Positions 7,762 to 16,431 of a stretch of 19,891 nucleotides of DNA are shown in pieces. A program made the translations under genes and the position numbers. How positions within the stretch are numbered: the first letter of the stretch is position 1; each line of letters starts with the position of its first letter. The stretch lies in assembly GCA_046074645.1 (NCBI GenBank), contig JBJTOP010000350.1, positions 1-19,891 on the forward strand. The letters are read 5' to 3'. Under the pieces are notes generated by a model. That model was given only the letters and a program-made list of their open reading frames with translations, searched no databases and was not told where the DNA came from. The stretch is from SXXK01 sp046074645. Lineage in GTDB: Bacteria > Planctomycetota > Planctomycetia > Planctomycetales > Planctomycetaceae.

Positions 7762-9822
7762 CTAAGAGAGTTCGGCAGCTGGGTTGACACACACAAAGGT
7801 GTCATAAAATCCGCTGCCACCTGCCCAGTCTGTCGGTTGTTCAGGAGTCAGCTGATTCACATGTGCGCGTCTTCCAAGCGCATCTTTAAGCCCCCCGAAC
7901 GGAAGCCTCGCAACGCCTCGACCCACCTTTGTCGAGACACGGCACCAGGCGGCGATTTCACCCTGGTCATTCGAAACAGTCACCAGCTGACCGTCGTGAA
8001 GATTGCGGGCAGCCGCATCGTCCGGGTGCACGTCCACTTCAAGCCTGCCTTCACGGCGGCAATGAAGATCCATATCACTGTAACCCGTGTTCAGGAAGTA
8101 CAGCGTCTTATTGGAGATCAGCTGGAGCATTCCCGGTGGCGGCAGCTGGATGTCTCCCGGCCCTGGCAGCGGATCCACTCTCAGATCCTGCAAAGACGGG
8201 GCACACAGCTCCGCTTTACCCGATGGAGTCGGGAAGCCGCCATTGGCAAAGGGACGCCAGTCTGCCGGGTGATTCAGGTGCATCCAGCCGTGGGTCTTCA
8301 GAGCATCCAGCGTGATGCCCCGCAGCATCGGGTGACCGGAATCAAGCGCCGTCTGAATCAGGGTTTCGTCGGAGTCCTGAAGCCACGGTTCAGAACGGCC
8401 GAGGGCTGAGGCGAGGCGGCGGAAGAGCTCGGTGTTGGCAACCGACTCACCCCGAGGCGCAATTGCCGGCAGATTCAGCGTCAGGTAATGGTGTCCCCAT
8501 GCCGGGACAAGGTCGATGTGTTCAATCTGGCTGGTGGCTGGAAGCACGAGGTCGGCGAAGCGGGCAGTGTCAGTGAGAAACAGATCGTGCACGACGGTGA
8601 AGAGGTCTTCCCGGAGCAGACCCTCACGCACCAGCGGCTGATTGGGCATGGTTGCTGCCGGATTGGCATTCCAGACGAGCAGGGAGCGAATCGGCGGGCT
8701 GAGCGTTTCGCTGCAGAGGTCGCGACCGAGGTCACGCATATTGAGTGTGCGAACATCGGTCCGATGTGTTTCCGGCATCAGCAGGCGATCGATGTTCAGC
8801 AGCGAGTACTGGAAAGCTCCGGTTGATCGCGACAGCCCGCCTCCGAGCTGCTTCCAGGCACCGATGAGCACTGGCAGGCAGGCAATGGTGCGGAACATCA
8901 TGGCACCGTTGCGATGATGCTCAAGTCCGATGAGCGGACGAAGCAGCGATGGCTGGATCGTGGCGTATTCCCGCGCGAATTGTTCAATGTCAGATGGACT
9001 CAGCTGAGTAATTTCTGCGGCGCGAACGGGAGTCCATTGCTGCACGCGTTCGGCCAGCTCGCTGTAACCCGATGCATAGCGGGAAACATAGTCCTGATCG
9101 ACATAACCGTCGCGAATGAGCACGTGCATGACCGCGAGTGCAAGCACAGTATCGGTGCCGGGGCGGATTTGCAGGTGCCAGTCGCAAGCCTCGGCAGTGC
9201 GGGTGCGGATCGGATCGATACAGATGATTCTCGCGCCGCGACGCCGAGCCTCCTCGATCACCGGCCAGAGGTGCAGATTCGTGACGATCGTGTTGGTGCC
9301 CCAGAGCACAATCAGACGACTGTGAACGATGTCTTCCGGATTAATGCCAACGCCGTTGCCCTGCGTCGCGCAAAGCCCGGCGTGAGCAACAGCGCCGCAG
9401 ATGTTGCGATCAAGACGACTGGCTCCCAGCAGCCCCATCAGTCTCTGGTCAAGCGATGAATGATGAATGAGCCCCTGATTACCGGCTGAGCTGAACGGAA
9501 GAATCGCTTCCGCCCCCGACTCATCCATTATCTGTCGCCAGCGCTCGGCAATCTCCGTCAGCGCTTCAGTCCAGGAGATCTGTCGAAAACAGCCCTGCCC
9601 TTTGGGGCCTGTTCGACGGAGCGGAGAGAGGATTCGGTCGGGGTGATGCACTCGTTCAAGGTAGTGATTGACTTTTCCGCAGAGTGTTCCGCGAGTGAAT
9701 GGGTGCCCCGGATCACCACGCAGAGACAGTGCATGGCCGTCAGCCACTTCGACCAGCCATGCACAGGTATCAGGGCAGTCATGTCCGCAGGCTCCTCGAA
9801 TCACTGAAAGCAGGGATGACAC
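7762..9822 (-). CDS. Molybdopterin-dependent oxidoreductase (formate dehydrogenase/DMSO reductase superfamily)
   Basis: Mo/W-bisMGD oxidoreductase of COG0243; electron-transfer enzyme of unknown substrate. The N-terminus carries a [4Fe-4S] motif, Cys12-x3-Cys16-x3-Cys20-x27-Cys48, followed by Lys50. Then come the large molybdopterin domains, with ILPFSSAGNQG near 107-117, a possible metal-ligand Cys142 in DRNICGAV, and a C-terminal dinucleotide-binding domain with SNKTLYFLNTGYSDMD and EVDVHPDDAAARNLHDGQLV. There is no twin-arginine signal peptide, so it is probably cytoplasmic. The start is GTG at 9822, supported by GGAG 8 bases upstream; length is 686 aa. It follows uppP by 21 bp in the same direction. 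No partner Fe-S or membrane subunit gene is adjacent. The family is secure. The substrate is not: formate, thiosulfate and a DMSO-type oxide are all possible. Confidence 0.88.
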   Translation of the reverse strand: MSSLLSVIRGACGHDCPDTCAWLVEVADGHALSLRGDPGHPFTRGTLCGKVNHYLERVHHPDRILSPLRRTGPKGQGCFRQISWTEALTEIAERWRQIMDESGAEAILPFSSAGNQGLIHHSSLDQRLMGLLGASRLDRNICGAVAHAGLCATQGNGVGINPEDIVHSRLIVLWGTNTIVTNLHLWPVIEEARRRGARIICIDPIRTRTAEACDWHLQIRPGTDTVLALAVMHVLIRDGYVDQDYVSRYASGYSELAERVQQWTPVRAAEITQLSPSDIEQFAREYATIQPSLLRPLIGLEHHRNGAMMFRTIACLPVLIGAWKQLGGGLSRSTGAFQYSLLNIDRLLMPETHRTDVRTLNMRDLGRDLCSETLSPPIRSLLVWNANPAATMPNQPLVREGLLREDLFTVVHDLFLTDTARFADLVLPATSQIEHIDLVPAWGHHYLTLNLPAIAPRGESVANTELFRRLASALGRSEPWLQDSDETLIQTALDSGHPMLRGITLDALKTHGWMHLNHPADWRPFANGGFPTPSGKAELCAPSLQDLRVDPLPGPGDIQLPPPGMLQLISNKTLYFLNTGYSDMDLHCRREGRLEVDVHPDDAAARNLHDGQLVTVSNDQGEIAAWCRVSTKVGRGVARLPFGGLKDALGRRAHVNQLTPEQPTDWAGGSGFYDTFVCVNPAAELS

Positions 9823-9843
9823 AGTGGAAACTCCAAATTGGAC

Positions 9844-10635
9844 TCAGCTCAGCTGCCACAGAATCGTCAGGAACCCAACCGCAATGCACCAGAAGGCAAA
9901 CCAGTGAAGTCGATCAGCATTCAGCTGCCGAATGAGCCAGCGGAGGCTCAGAGTCCCCACAACAAAGCTCACACAGGCCCCTGCCAGCAGCGGCTGCCAC
10001 TCCGGACCCGTCGTGTCTCCTCGCGTCAAGACCTTGAGCGTCTCCAGAAGTGTGGCCCCACCGATTGCCGGAATCGCAAGGAAAAAGGAAAAACGGGCGG
10101 CGTCGCTGCCCTTCATTCCAACCATCAGCCCCGCCCCAACCGTGCTGCCTGCACGAGAAATTCCGGGCAAAATCGCAACTGCCTGGAAGATGCCAATCAT
10201 CAGTGACGAGCGGAAGGAAAGTTGCTCGATGGGAACCAGGCCCGACTGCATTCGCCTCGCCGCCAGCAGGATACCGGCCGTGACCAGCAGACAGCAGCCA
10301 GCCGCAAGAGGACTGTTAAAGGTGGCTTCAAGTGCATCCTTGAAGCCGAGGCCAATGATGGCCACGGGAATGGAGGCCTGGATCAGCTGCAGCAGGAGTC
10401 GCGGCTGACGAACAGCCTGGACGAGTTCACGGCGATACACCACAGTGATCGAGAGCAGCGTTCCAAAGTGCAGCGCAACATTCATGGTCATTCCCTGCAG
10501 CCAATCCGGAAGTGGCTGAGACGAGAACTGCAGCAGCAGGGCCTGGGCAATCACAAGGTGCCCGGAAGAACTGATCGGAAGGAATTCGGCGATTCCCTGG
10601 ACGATGCCGAGAAGAATGGCAAACAAGAGATTCAT
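9844..10635 (-). CDS. uppP: Undecaprenyl-diphosphatase (UppP/BacA)
   Basis: Integral membrane phosphatase that converts undecaprenyl diphosphate to the monophosphate lipid carrier for cell-wall and glycan synthesis; overexpression of family members gives bacitracin resistance. The first family motif is GIVQGIAEFLPISSSGHL (residues 10-27, catalytic Glu17, Ser-rich loop and His26). The second is LPGISRAGSTVGAGL, with Arg161. Several hydrophobic helices span the 263 aa, a normal length. Gln13 stands where E. coli has an extra Glu, a substitution found widely in the family. Its ATG overlaps the stop of the upstream SGNH esterase gene (ATGA), implying coupled translation, and the molybdopterin oxidoreductase follows 21 bp later. 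Confidence 0.95.
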   Translation of the reverse strand: MNLLFAILLGIVQGIAEFLPISSSGHLVIAQALLLQFSSQPLPDWLQGMTMNVALHFGTLLSITVVYRRELVQAVRQPRLLLQLIQASIPVAIIGLGFKDALEATFNSPLAAGCCLLVTAGILLAARRMQSGLVPIEQLSFRSSLMIGIFQAVAILPGISRAGSTVGAGLMVGMKGSDAARFSFFLAIPAIGGATLLETLKVLTRGDTTGPEWQPLLAGACVSFVVGTLSLRWLIRQLNADRLHWFAFWCIAVGFLTILWQLS

Positions 10636-11753
10636 GGTGTGGATTTGGCTGAAGAAAAGAATCGAGCAATCAGCAGATCGCTCCAGAGTTTTGCAGCGTT
10701 TTGCTGACCCGTCGGGCTGAAATGGCGACGCGAGCCGGGACCACCGCGATTGGGACCGGTGAGCATATCCGTATCCGGTCCGAGCCCGAAGCCTGGCAGC
10801 TCGCTGACCGTAACAATCGCAGCCCGAATGCGACTTTCCCCCTGCGGATCATTGTAGACGGTCGGGTGATGCGTGGACTGCGCACAGAGCCAGAGAGGTT
10901 CTGATTTCCAGGCAGCGACGGCAGCAGCGCGAATCGCCTGCAGTCGTGCAACATAGTCTTCAGCCGAAGTGCCTTCAATGACGTCAGACTCCCCCTGCTG
11001 CCAGAGCACCGCTCGAAACGCACCAACGCTCTGACCGACACGGTGCATTCGCTCAGAAAGTGGTCCATCCGGCAACCACTGGCGAGTCGATGTGCCACCA
11101 ACAGCCACATTCACAAAGCCGACAGGGACCTCCAGAAACTCTGCAAGTCTGTCCCCGACCGGAGGCCAGATGGATCCTCCATCGCTGCGATCCGGCGCGG
11201 GCTGCGGATCATTCGCCAGCTGCCAGCGGCCCGTTTCCCAGTGATATGCAGACACGCGCTGCTGACTGTCTTTGACCTGCAGACGTTCATCGTTGGTGTT
11301 CGTGGCGTAGGATTGTCCGGCAATCAGAAACACCTCGCCGACACCAATCGGTTCAACCGTGGCAGTCGAGACTGCACCACCAGCGGTCGCTCGAAGGCGG
11401 ACGTCAAGACGATACCAGCCACCAGCAGGGAGTATCACCGTGGCTGTGGCGAGCTTTGAATCCGCAGGTGTCACGGCTTTCAGGGCAAGTGGAGTCCAGT
11501 CGCCGGATGGCTGATTCGATGCGGCCAGTCGTGCACGGGCCAACCCCCGAATCGAGGGCACCAGGCGGATCTCCGCCTGCATGCCAGGCTTAAGCAAATC
11601 ATCGCCGCTGAGCCTGATAATCGCACTGCCGGTGCCGCGTGGTTCAGCCGGAGTGTCAGCCGCTGAGGAACTTCCGACAGTTCGCTGCAGCACCTGCCAG
11701 GGCTGGGGTGACAGGATTGCTGGATCCGCAAGAAGCAGTGCGAGAATCATCAT
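10632..11753 (-). CDS. Secreted SGNH-hydrolase, sialate O-acetylesterase-like
   Basis: Probable exported carbohydrate esterase of the SGNH/SASA type, which removes O-acetyl groups from sugars. The N-terminus MMILALLLADPAIL looks like a short signal peptide. A beta-sandwich-like region (about 45-135) precedes the hydrolase domain. The nucleophile is Ser148 in GEVFLIAGQSY, the Gly block is NVAVGGTS, the WQQGESD block ends at Asp257, and His344 lies in HFSPTGQ. The ATG at 11753 (373 aa) is chosen because GGAG lies 9 bases upstream; a GTG at 11768 would add five residues but would place this GGAG inside the gene. It starts a probable operon with uppP and the molybdopterin oxidoreductase and is divergent from cutC. 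The fold is confident; the natural substrate is not known. Confidence 0.82.
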   Translation of the reverse strand: MMILALLLADPAILSPQPWQVLQRTVGSSSAADTPAEPRGTGSAIIRLSGDDLLKPGMQAEIRLVPSIRGLARARLAASNQPSGDWTPLALKAVTPADSKLATATVILPAGGWYRLDVRLRATAGGAVSTATVEPIGVGEVFLIAGQSYATNTNDERLQVKDSQQRVSAYHWETGRWQLANDPQPAPDRSDGGSIWPPVGDRLAEFLEVPVGFVNVAVGGTSTRQWLPDGPLSERMHRVGQSVGAFRAVLWQQGESDVIEGTSAEDYVARLQAIRAAAVAAWKSEPLWLCAQSTHHPTVYNDPQGESRIRAAIVTVSELPGFGLGPDTDMLTGPNRGGPGSRRHFSPTGQQNAAKLWSDLLIARFFSSAKSTP

Positions 11754-11814
11754 CCGCGAAAACTCCACATCGTATCAGTGTGGTCATGTTTGCTGTGTTG
11801 GGTGCTGGCGATCT

Positions 11815-11843
11815 GTGGCAGTCATCTCTGTGCATGTTAGACT
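11815..11843 (+). promoter_or_regulatory. Possible extended -10 promoter for cutC
   Basis: GTGGCA (11815-11820), a 17-base spacer, and TAGACT (11838-11843) preceded by TG at 11835-11836 resemble a sigma-70 promoter with an extended -10 element. It would give a short leader before the cutC ribosome site (GGAGG, 11884-11888). Matched by eye only. Confidence 0.3.
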
Positions 11844-11896
11844 GTGGCGGCCACTGGATGCGAGCGAGGTTCGGCCGGACGCCGGAGGGACTGGGA

Positions 11897-12664
11897 ATGT
11901 CAGGTATGGGTGATCGTAAAATATTGCTGGAATTGTGTGCGGGCGGGCTGGAAGACGTGGAGCTCGCCGCACAAATGCGCCTCGAACGGATTGAGCTGAA
12001 CAGCGGCATGGCTCTCGGAGGCCTCACACCATCTGCGGGCCTGGTTCGCGAAGCTGTTTCGGTATTCCCCGGCCGCATCATCGGAATGGTGCGGCCCCGC
12101 GAGGGCGGATTTCATTACAGTGTTGTTGAACTGCGACAAATGTTTCGGGACGCTGAGTGGATGCTGAGTGAGGGTCTTGCTGGTCTGGCCGCTGGATTTC
12201 TGGACGCTGCCGGGGAAGTGGACGAGCCGCTGTGCCGTCAGTTTCGTGGAATCTGCGGAGCGGCCGAGTTTGTTTTTCACAGAGCGTTTGACTGCACCGC
12301 TGATCTGCCTCTGACGCTCGAACAGCTGGCAGATTGCGGTGTGGACCGGGTTCTGACCAGTGGCGGCGCCGCAACGGCGCTGGAAGGATCCCTCGTGCTG
12401 CGCAGGTTGAAAGAGCAGTCGCGTGGGCGCATTCAGGTGCTCGCAGCTGGTGGAATTCGGTCCGCAAACGTGCGACAGGTGCTGGAACTCAGCGGATGCA
12501 AAGAAGTCCACGCTGGTGTCCGCGAGGTAATGCGGGCGGAATCGGTTCCGGGGCTGCTGCATTTTGGACTGCCGGGATCAGGTCCGCGAAGTTATGGTCG
12601 AGCATCCGCCGAGGAGCTCGAAAATTTGCAGGCAGTTGTGCGGGGTTTTAAGCAGGTTGAGTAG
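11897..12664 (+). CDS. cutC: CutC family protein (copper homeostasis)
   Basis: TIM-barrel protein of the CutC family, historically linked to copper tolerance; the biochemical activity is unsettled. Family features are ILLELCAGGLEDVELAAQ near the N-terminus, then IELNSGMALGGLTPSAG, IIGMVRPREGGFHYS, FVFHRAFDCTADLPLTLEQL, DRVLTSGGAATALEG and LAAGGIRSANV, aligning along the whole of E. coli CutC (248 aa). ATG at 11897 gives 255 aa and sits 8 bases after GGAGG. The frame is open further upstream to 11639, but that extension is antisense to the SGNH gene and has no family similarity. It is divergent from the SGNH-uppP operon across 143 bp, and cdd follows 30 bp downstream. Confidence 0.93.
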   Translation: MSGMGDRKILLELCAGGLEDVELAAQMRLERIELNSGMALGGLTPSAGLVREAVSVFPGRIIGMVRPREGGFHYSVVELRQMFRDAEWMLSEGLAGLAAGFLDAAGEVDEPLCRQFRGICGAAEFVFHRAFDCTADLPLTLEQLADCGVDRVLTSGGAATALEGSLVLRRLKEQSRGRIQVLAAGGIRSANVRQVLELSGCKEVHAGVREVMRAESVPGLLHFGLPGSGPRSYGRASAEELENLQAVVRGFKQVE

Positions 12665-12694
12665 TGGCCAGGTGGCCTGGGACGACGGTGCTGC

Positions 12695-13123
12695 ATGAAA
12701 ATGGGGCCGAACATGAATGAGGCGAAACTGCCGGAGGCATGGGAAACGCTGCAGCACGCCGCTCGGGATGTCCGACAGCGCGCGTGGGCTCCGTATTCGC
12801 GGTTTGCAGTGGGAGCCGCGCTACTGACAGCATCGGGCGAAGTGATCACGGGCTGCAACGTTGAGAATGCTTCGTGGGGGCTGACAATATGTGCAGAGCG
12901 GTCTGCAGTTTGCCACGCAGTGTCCCTGGGGCACCGCGAGTTTCTCGCGATTTGTATTTCACTGACGGGTGTCGCTGTGCCATGCGGAGCATGTCGACAA
13001 TTTCTGATGGAGTTCGGCGGAGGTCTGCTGGTACTCCTGGATAACGCAGACACGCCGCCGGGAACACTGCCAGAGGTCGTGCGGCTCGAAGAACTGCTGC
13101 CACGGGCCTTTCGAATGTCATAA
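12695..13123 (+). CDS. cdd: Cytidine deaminase
   Basis: Zinc enzyme that deaminates cytidine and deoxycytidine to uridine forms in pyrimidine salvage; cytoplasmic, usually homotetrameric at this length. Of its 142 aa, APYSRFAVGAAL (32-43) and GCNVENASWGLTICAERSA (53-71) give the substrate site and the zinc/catalytic block with Cys66 and Glu68. PCGACRQFLMEF (96-107) supplies the other zinc ligands, Cys97 and Cys100. ATG at 12695 is used, but ATGs at 12701 and 12713 are equally possible because no strong ribosome site distinguishes them. It follows cutC by 30 bp and is probably cotranscribed; a 147-bp gap then separates it from the transglutaminase-like gene. Confidence 0.95.
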   Translation: MKMGPNMNEAKLPEAWETLQHAARDVRQRAWAPYSRFAVGAALLTASGEVITGCNVENASWGLTICAERSAVCHAVSLGHREFLAICISLTGVAVPCGACRQFLMEFGGGLLVLLDNADTPPGTLPEVVRLEELLPRAFRMS

Positions 13124-13270
13124 CCAGGATTCAGCACCACAAAGACTCCCCCCACCCAATTCACTCCGCCTGCAGATTGTATCGCTGCCCGACTTTGGAT
13201 ACGTTCTGCGTCTTCTCTCCATTCTTCCAGCCGCACACTCGTCTCACTCCGCTACCCACCGAGATCCCGC

Positions 13271-14425
13271 ATGACAATTCGACCACTCCTGCAATCTCTG
13301 CTTCTCCTTTCCTGCGTCTGCGGCTTTATCGACGAATCACGTGCCGACGACACGGCGCTTCAGCACGCACTTGGGGAAGCCGGTGCCAACCGACTGCAGC
13401 TTGAAGACGCTCTGGAAAAAGTCCCGGTCGATGAGAAAGCCGGCATGCGGTTCCTCATTGAAAACATGCCCACTCGCGACCTGAAAACACTCTCCGCCGA
13501 ATTCCTCCTCGAAAACAGTCGACTCGCCTGGTTGGCCCTCAGGGAACGCCCGTGGGCGAAGGAAATCCCCAAAGATGTGATCCACGACGCGCTGCTGCCC
13601 TACGCCAGCGTCAGCGAAACGCGCGATCGCTGGCGCGCTCGTTTCCACGAACAATTCTCGCCGCTTATCAAGGACTGCAAGACCCCCACCGAAGCGGCCG
13701 CAATTCTCAATCAACAGGTGTTTCCGCTTGTCAAAGTCAAATATTCCACCCAGCGACGTCGCGCCGACCAAAGTCCGCTGGAAAGCATCGAAACAGGTCT
13801 CGCATCGTGCACCGGACTCTCCATCCTGCTCATTGATGCCTGCCGTTCCGTCGGTATCCCGGCCAGGCTTGTCGGTACACCACTCTGGTCCGACAACAGC
13901 GGCAACCACACATGGGTCGAAATCTGGGACAAAGGCTGGCACTTCACCGGAGCCTGTGAACCAACCGGCAATAAGCTCAACGAAGGCTGGTTCATCGACC
14001 GTGCCTCCAAAGCCCGCACCGATCATAAGCTGCACGCTATTTATGCGGTCACATTTAAAAAGAATGGCCACGCATTCCCAATGGTCTGGGCTCGTGACGC
14101 CCAGGACGTCAATGCCGTCAACGTCAGTGATCGCTATATCGCTCTGCGGACTCCGATCCCCGAAGGTCACGGAGCCCTGCGAATTCGAGTTCGCAATAAT
14201 ATGGGTCGCCGAGTTGCCGTGGACGTCAGCGTTCAGGACGGCAGCGGAGGACTGCTTTACAGCGGTCCCACCAAAGACGATCGCTTCGATTCGAACGACC
14301 ATCTGACAGTGCCAGTGCTGCTCGGTTCCACCATCACCATCCGCATCGGCCCGCGCGTCATCACGACTCAGATTCCAGCTGACAAAAAAGAAATCCTCGT
14401 GGATCTGCAGAACGACACGCAGTGA
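13271..14425 (+). CDS. Secreted transglutaminase-like domain protein
   Basis: Exported protein with a transglutaminase/protease-like papain fold. The signal peptide is clear: MTIRP, a Leu-rich core and a likely cleavage near ESRA/DD (about residue 25). A helical region (30-130) precedes the core domain, with Cys180 in GLASCTGLS, His213 in NHTWVEIW, and Glu230 in FTGACEPTG at the usual third-residue position, followed by LNEGWFIDR. The C-terminal region (about 285-384) is probably a beta-sandwich. Length is 384 aa. ATG at 13271 has a weak GAG 7 bases upstream. ispD follows after 13 bp, suggesting one transcript. It may crosslink, cleave or bind proteins in the periplasm. The fold assignment rests on the Cys-His spacing and the tryptophan-rich context. 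Confidence 0.82.
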   Translation: MTIRPLLQSLLLLSCVCGFIDESRADDTALQHALGEAGANRLQLEDALEKVPVDEKAGMRFLIENMPTRDLKTLSAEFLLENSRLAWLALRERPWAKEIPKDVIHDALLPYASVSETRDRWRARFHEQFSPLIKDCKTPTEAAAILNQQVFPLVKVKYSTQRRRADQSPLESIETGLASCTGLSILLIDACRSVGIPARLVGTPLWSDNSGNHTWVEIWDKGWHFTGACEPTGNKLNEGWFIDRASKARTDHKLHAIYAVTFKKNGHAFPMVWARDAQDVNAVNVSDRYIALRTPIPEGHGALRIRVRNNMGRRVAVDVSVQDGSGGLLYSGPTKDDRFDSNDHLTVPVLLGSTITIRIGPRVITTQIPADKKEILVDLQNDTQ

Positions 14426-14438
14426 AGGTGATTCTGAA

Positions 14439-15179
14439 ATGCCAAAGTTTGCTGTGGTCATTCCCGCTGCAGGCAGCAGCAGCCGCATGACCGGATTCAA
14501 AAAAAAGAAGCCGTTTCTGGATCTCAAAGGACGTCCGGTCTGGGTGCGGACCGTGGAACATTTCATGGGACGCCCCGATGTCTGTCAGGTCGTCCTCGTC
14601 GTCGCTCCGGACGATCTTGACTGGTTCCGCGAAACATACCGACCTCACCTCGCGTTTATGGACGTGCAATTAACTGCCGGAGGCGCCTGTCGGGCGGAAA
14701 GTGTCCGCAACGGTCTCCGTGCGCTCAATCCAGATGCGGAATACGTTGCCGTCCATGACGCCGCTCGCCCACTGCTTACAGCCGTCTGGATCGACTCTGT
14801 TTTCGCTGCCGCCGTACAACACAAAGCCGCCATTCCTGGACTGCGACTCACCAGCACCATCAAACGCATAAACGCCGCCGGACAAATCACGGAAACCGTC
14901 GATCGCACGGGTCTCGTTCAGGCCCAGACACCCCAGGTTGTCGAACGCAACCTGCTGGAACAGTCCTTCGCCCACTGCCGACGACTCGCAGATGTCACCG
15001 ATGAAGCCTCACTCGTGGAAGCCGCTGGTCACCCCGTGCATGTCGTCGATGGCTGGCCTATGAATATCAAGCTGACGACCTCCGAAGATCTGCGGCTCGC
15101 AGAACTCTACCTCAACGCACTCCCCCGCCCTTCTCTCCCCGGTGCACTGCATCCCTTCGGCGATGACCTGTTCCGCTGA
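14439..15179 (+). CDS. ispD: 2-C-methyl-D-erythritol 4-phosphate cytidylyltransferase
   Basis: Transfers CMP from CTP to methylerythritol phosphate in the MEP pathway to isoprenoid precursors; cytoplasmic. The 246-aa protein begins KFAVVIPAAGSSSRM, with the nucleotide-binding loop and Arg16. Lys24 then falls in FKKKKPF, followed by GACRAESVRNGL, EYVAVHDAARPLL, QAQTPQVV, VTDEASLVEAAG and the C-terminal NIKLTTSEDL, all matching E. coli IspD (236 aa) in order. AAGG about 10 bases upstream supports the ATG. It lies 13 bp after the transglutaminase-like gene and 9 bp before rlmC, so the three probably form one operon. ispF is not next to it. It supplies isoprenoids that undecaprenyl carriers, recycled by UppP in this window, also need. 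Confidence 0.96.
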   Translation: MPKFAVVIPAAGSSSRMTGFKKKKPFLDLKGRPVWVRTVEHFMGRPDVCQVVLVVAPDDLDWFRETYRPHLAFMDVQLTAGGACRAESVRNGLRALNPDAEYVAVHDAARPLLTAVWIDSVFAAAVQHKAAIPGLRLTSTIKRINAAGQITETVDRTGLVQAQTPQVVERNLLEQSFAHCRRLADVTDEASLVEAAGHPVHVVDGWPMNIKLTTSEDLRLAELYLNALPRPSLPGALHPFGDDLFR

Positions 15180-15188
15180 GCTGCCTTC

Positions 15189-16337
15189 ATGACGGTCTTC
15201 GACTGCAACCACTTCACGGCCCATCGCTGTCGCTCCTGCAGCCTGCTGGAACTGTCTTCAGATCAGGCACGTCAACAGCAGCTGCAGGTGCTCCGCGATT
15301 CACTTTCCGGGGTCTCTGAATTCGATTCCCCCGTCTGGTGCACTGCTCCGACCGGCAGTCGCATCCGCGGACGACTTGCTGTGGCAGGTTCCTGCCAGGC
15401 ACCAGTTCTTGGTTTTTTTAACGACGAACACACAGTGGTGCCCGCCGCCGACTGCCCTCTGCACCATCCCCTCATGACCGACTCGCTCGAATGGCTGCGG
15501 CACTTCATCAGCGCAGCAATGCTGGAACCCTATTCCCCACACACCGACCGTGGAGAACTCAAATTCATCGTGCTCACTGCCAGCCCCTCCACCGGACAGC
15601 TGATGGTGCAGTGGGTGCTGCGTTCGCGCGAATCTCTGGATCGGATCCGCGGAGTCTGGCGACGATTTTCTGCAAACCAGCGCGGCTCGGTGGCCGTGAT
15701 GTCCGCCGGTCTGCAGCCAAAGCGGTCTTCCCAGATCCATTGCGAAGCTGACTATCCCGTTTCGGATACGCAGTCAATTGAAATCACTTATCCGGAACCA
15801 TCGATTTCCCTGTTTGTTGCGTCTGGCAGCTTTGTGCAGAGCAACTTCGAGATGGCCGGGGCGCTTTATTCTGAAGCAGCGAAACGACTGCAGCAGCTGG
15901 CCCCCCGTCGAGTCCTCGACCTGTACTGCGGCTCCGGCGCATTCTCACTGCTGGCAGCTCGAACCGGCGCCACGGTGCTCGGTATTGATGTTTCGGTTGC
16001 CTCAATTGACTGTGCCCGTCATGCAGCAACCCAGCAGAGGCTCAGTGCACAATTCCGCGCTTGTCCGGCAGGCAGCCTTCAGCGAGCAGAATTCCCGGAC
16101 GACCTCGACGTTGTAATCTGCAATCCCCCTCGTTCCGGCCTTGATCCAGCCACGGTGAATCTGCTGCGGGAACTTTCACCTGCCGTCATTCTTTATTCCA
16201 GCTGTAACCCCGCCACACTGGTTCGCGACCTCCAGCGACTGGCAGGCCACTACGCGCCTGCATGGATGAGGCCATTTGAAATGTTTCCGCGAACAAGACA
16301 CTGGGAAGTTCTCTGTCAGGCGGATTTACGGAACTGA
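15189..16337 (+). CDS. rlmC: 23S rRNA (uracil-C5)-methyltransferase, RlmC type
   Basis: Iron-sulfur, SAM-dependent RNA methyltransferase of the TrmA/RlmC/RlmD family; RlmC makes m5U747 in E. coli 23S rRNA. Cys6, Cys14, Cys17 and Cys89 (CNHFTAHRCRSC and DCPLHHP) are the [4Fe-4S] ligands. GELKFIVLTAS, WVLRSRESL and FVQSNFEMAGALY follow, then the SAM motif VLDLYCGSGAFSLLAA, the substrate-binding VICNPPRSGL, nucleophile Cys339 in YSSCNP and general base Glu373 in RTRHWEVL. Length (382 aa) and the missing TRAM domain both point to RlmC (375 aa in E. coli) more than RlmD. The start codon lies 9 bp after the ispD stop, implying coupled expression. The exact target uridine in this organism is inferred. 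Confidence 0.9.
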   Translation: MTVFDCNHFTAHRCRSCSLLELSSDQARQQQLQVLRDSLSGVSEFDSPVWCTAPTGSRIRGRLAVAGSCQAPVLGFFNDEHTVVPAADCPLHHPLMTDSLEWLRHFISAAMLEPYSPHTDRGELKFIVLTASPSTGQLMVQWVLRSRESLDRIRGVWRRFSANQRGSVAVMSAGLQPKRSSQIHCEADYPVSDTQSIEITYPEPSISLFVASGSFVQSNFEMAGALYSEAAKRLQQLAPRRVLDLYCGSGAFSLLAARTGATVLGIDVSVASIDCARHAATQQRLSAQFRACPAGSLQRAEFPDDLDVVICNPPRSGLDPATVNLLRELSPAVILYSSCNPATLVRDLQRLAGHYAPAWMRPFEMFPRTRHWEVLCQADLRN

Positions 16338-16431
16338 AACACATGGCGGAATACGCGGTGTTGTTATGTGGCCGGAAAATGCGACAATTCCAGACACTTT
16401 GTGACTCAGCTGCTTTCAGGAGAATTCAAAC

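Noticed and set aside
7558..8409. 283-aa plus-strand open frame overlapping the molybdopterin oxidoreductase
   Set aside because: Most of it is antisense to conserved C-terminal residues of the oxidoreductase, and the protein has no family features.
11639..11896. 86-residue N-terminal extension of CutC
   Set aside because: It is antisense to the SGNH gene start and to the intergenic region, has no CutC similarity, and a strong GGAGG site directs the start at 11897.
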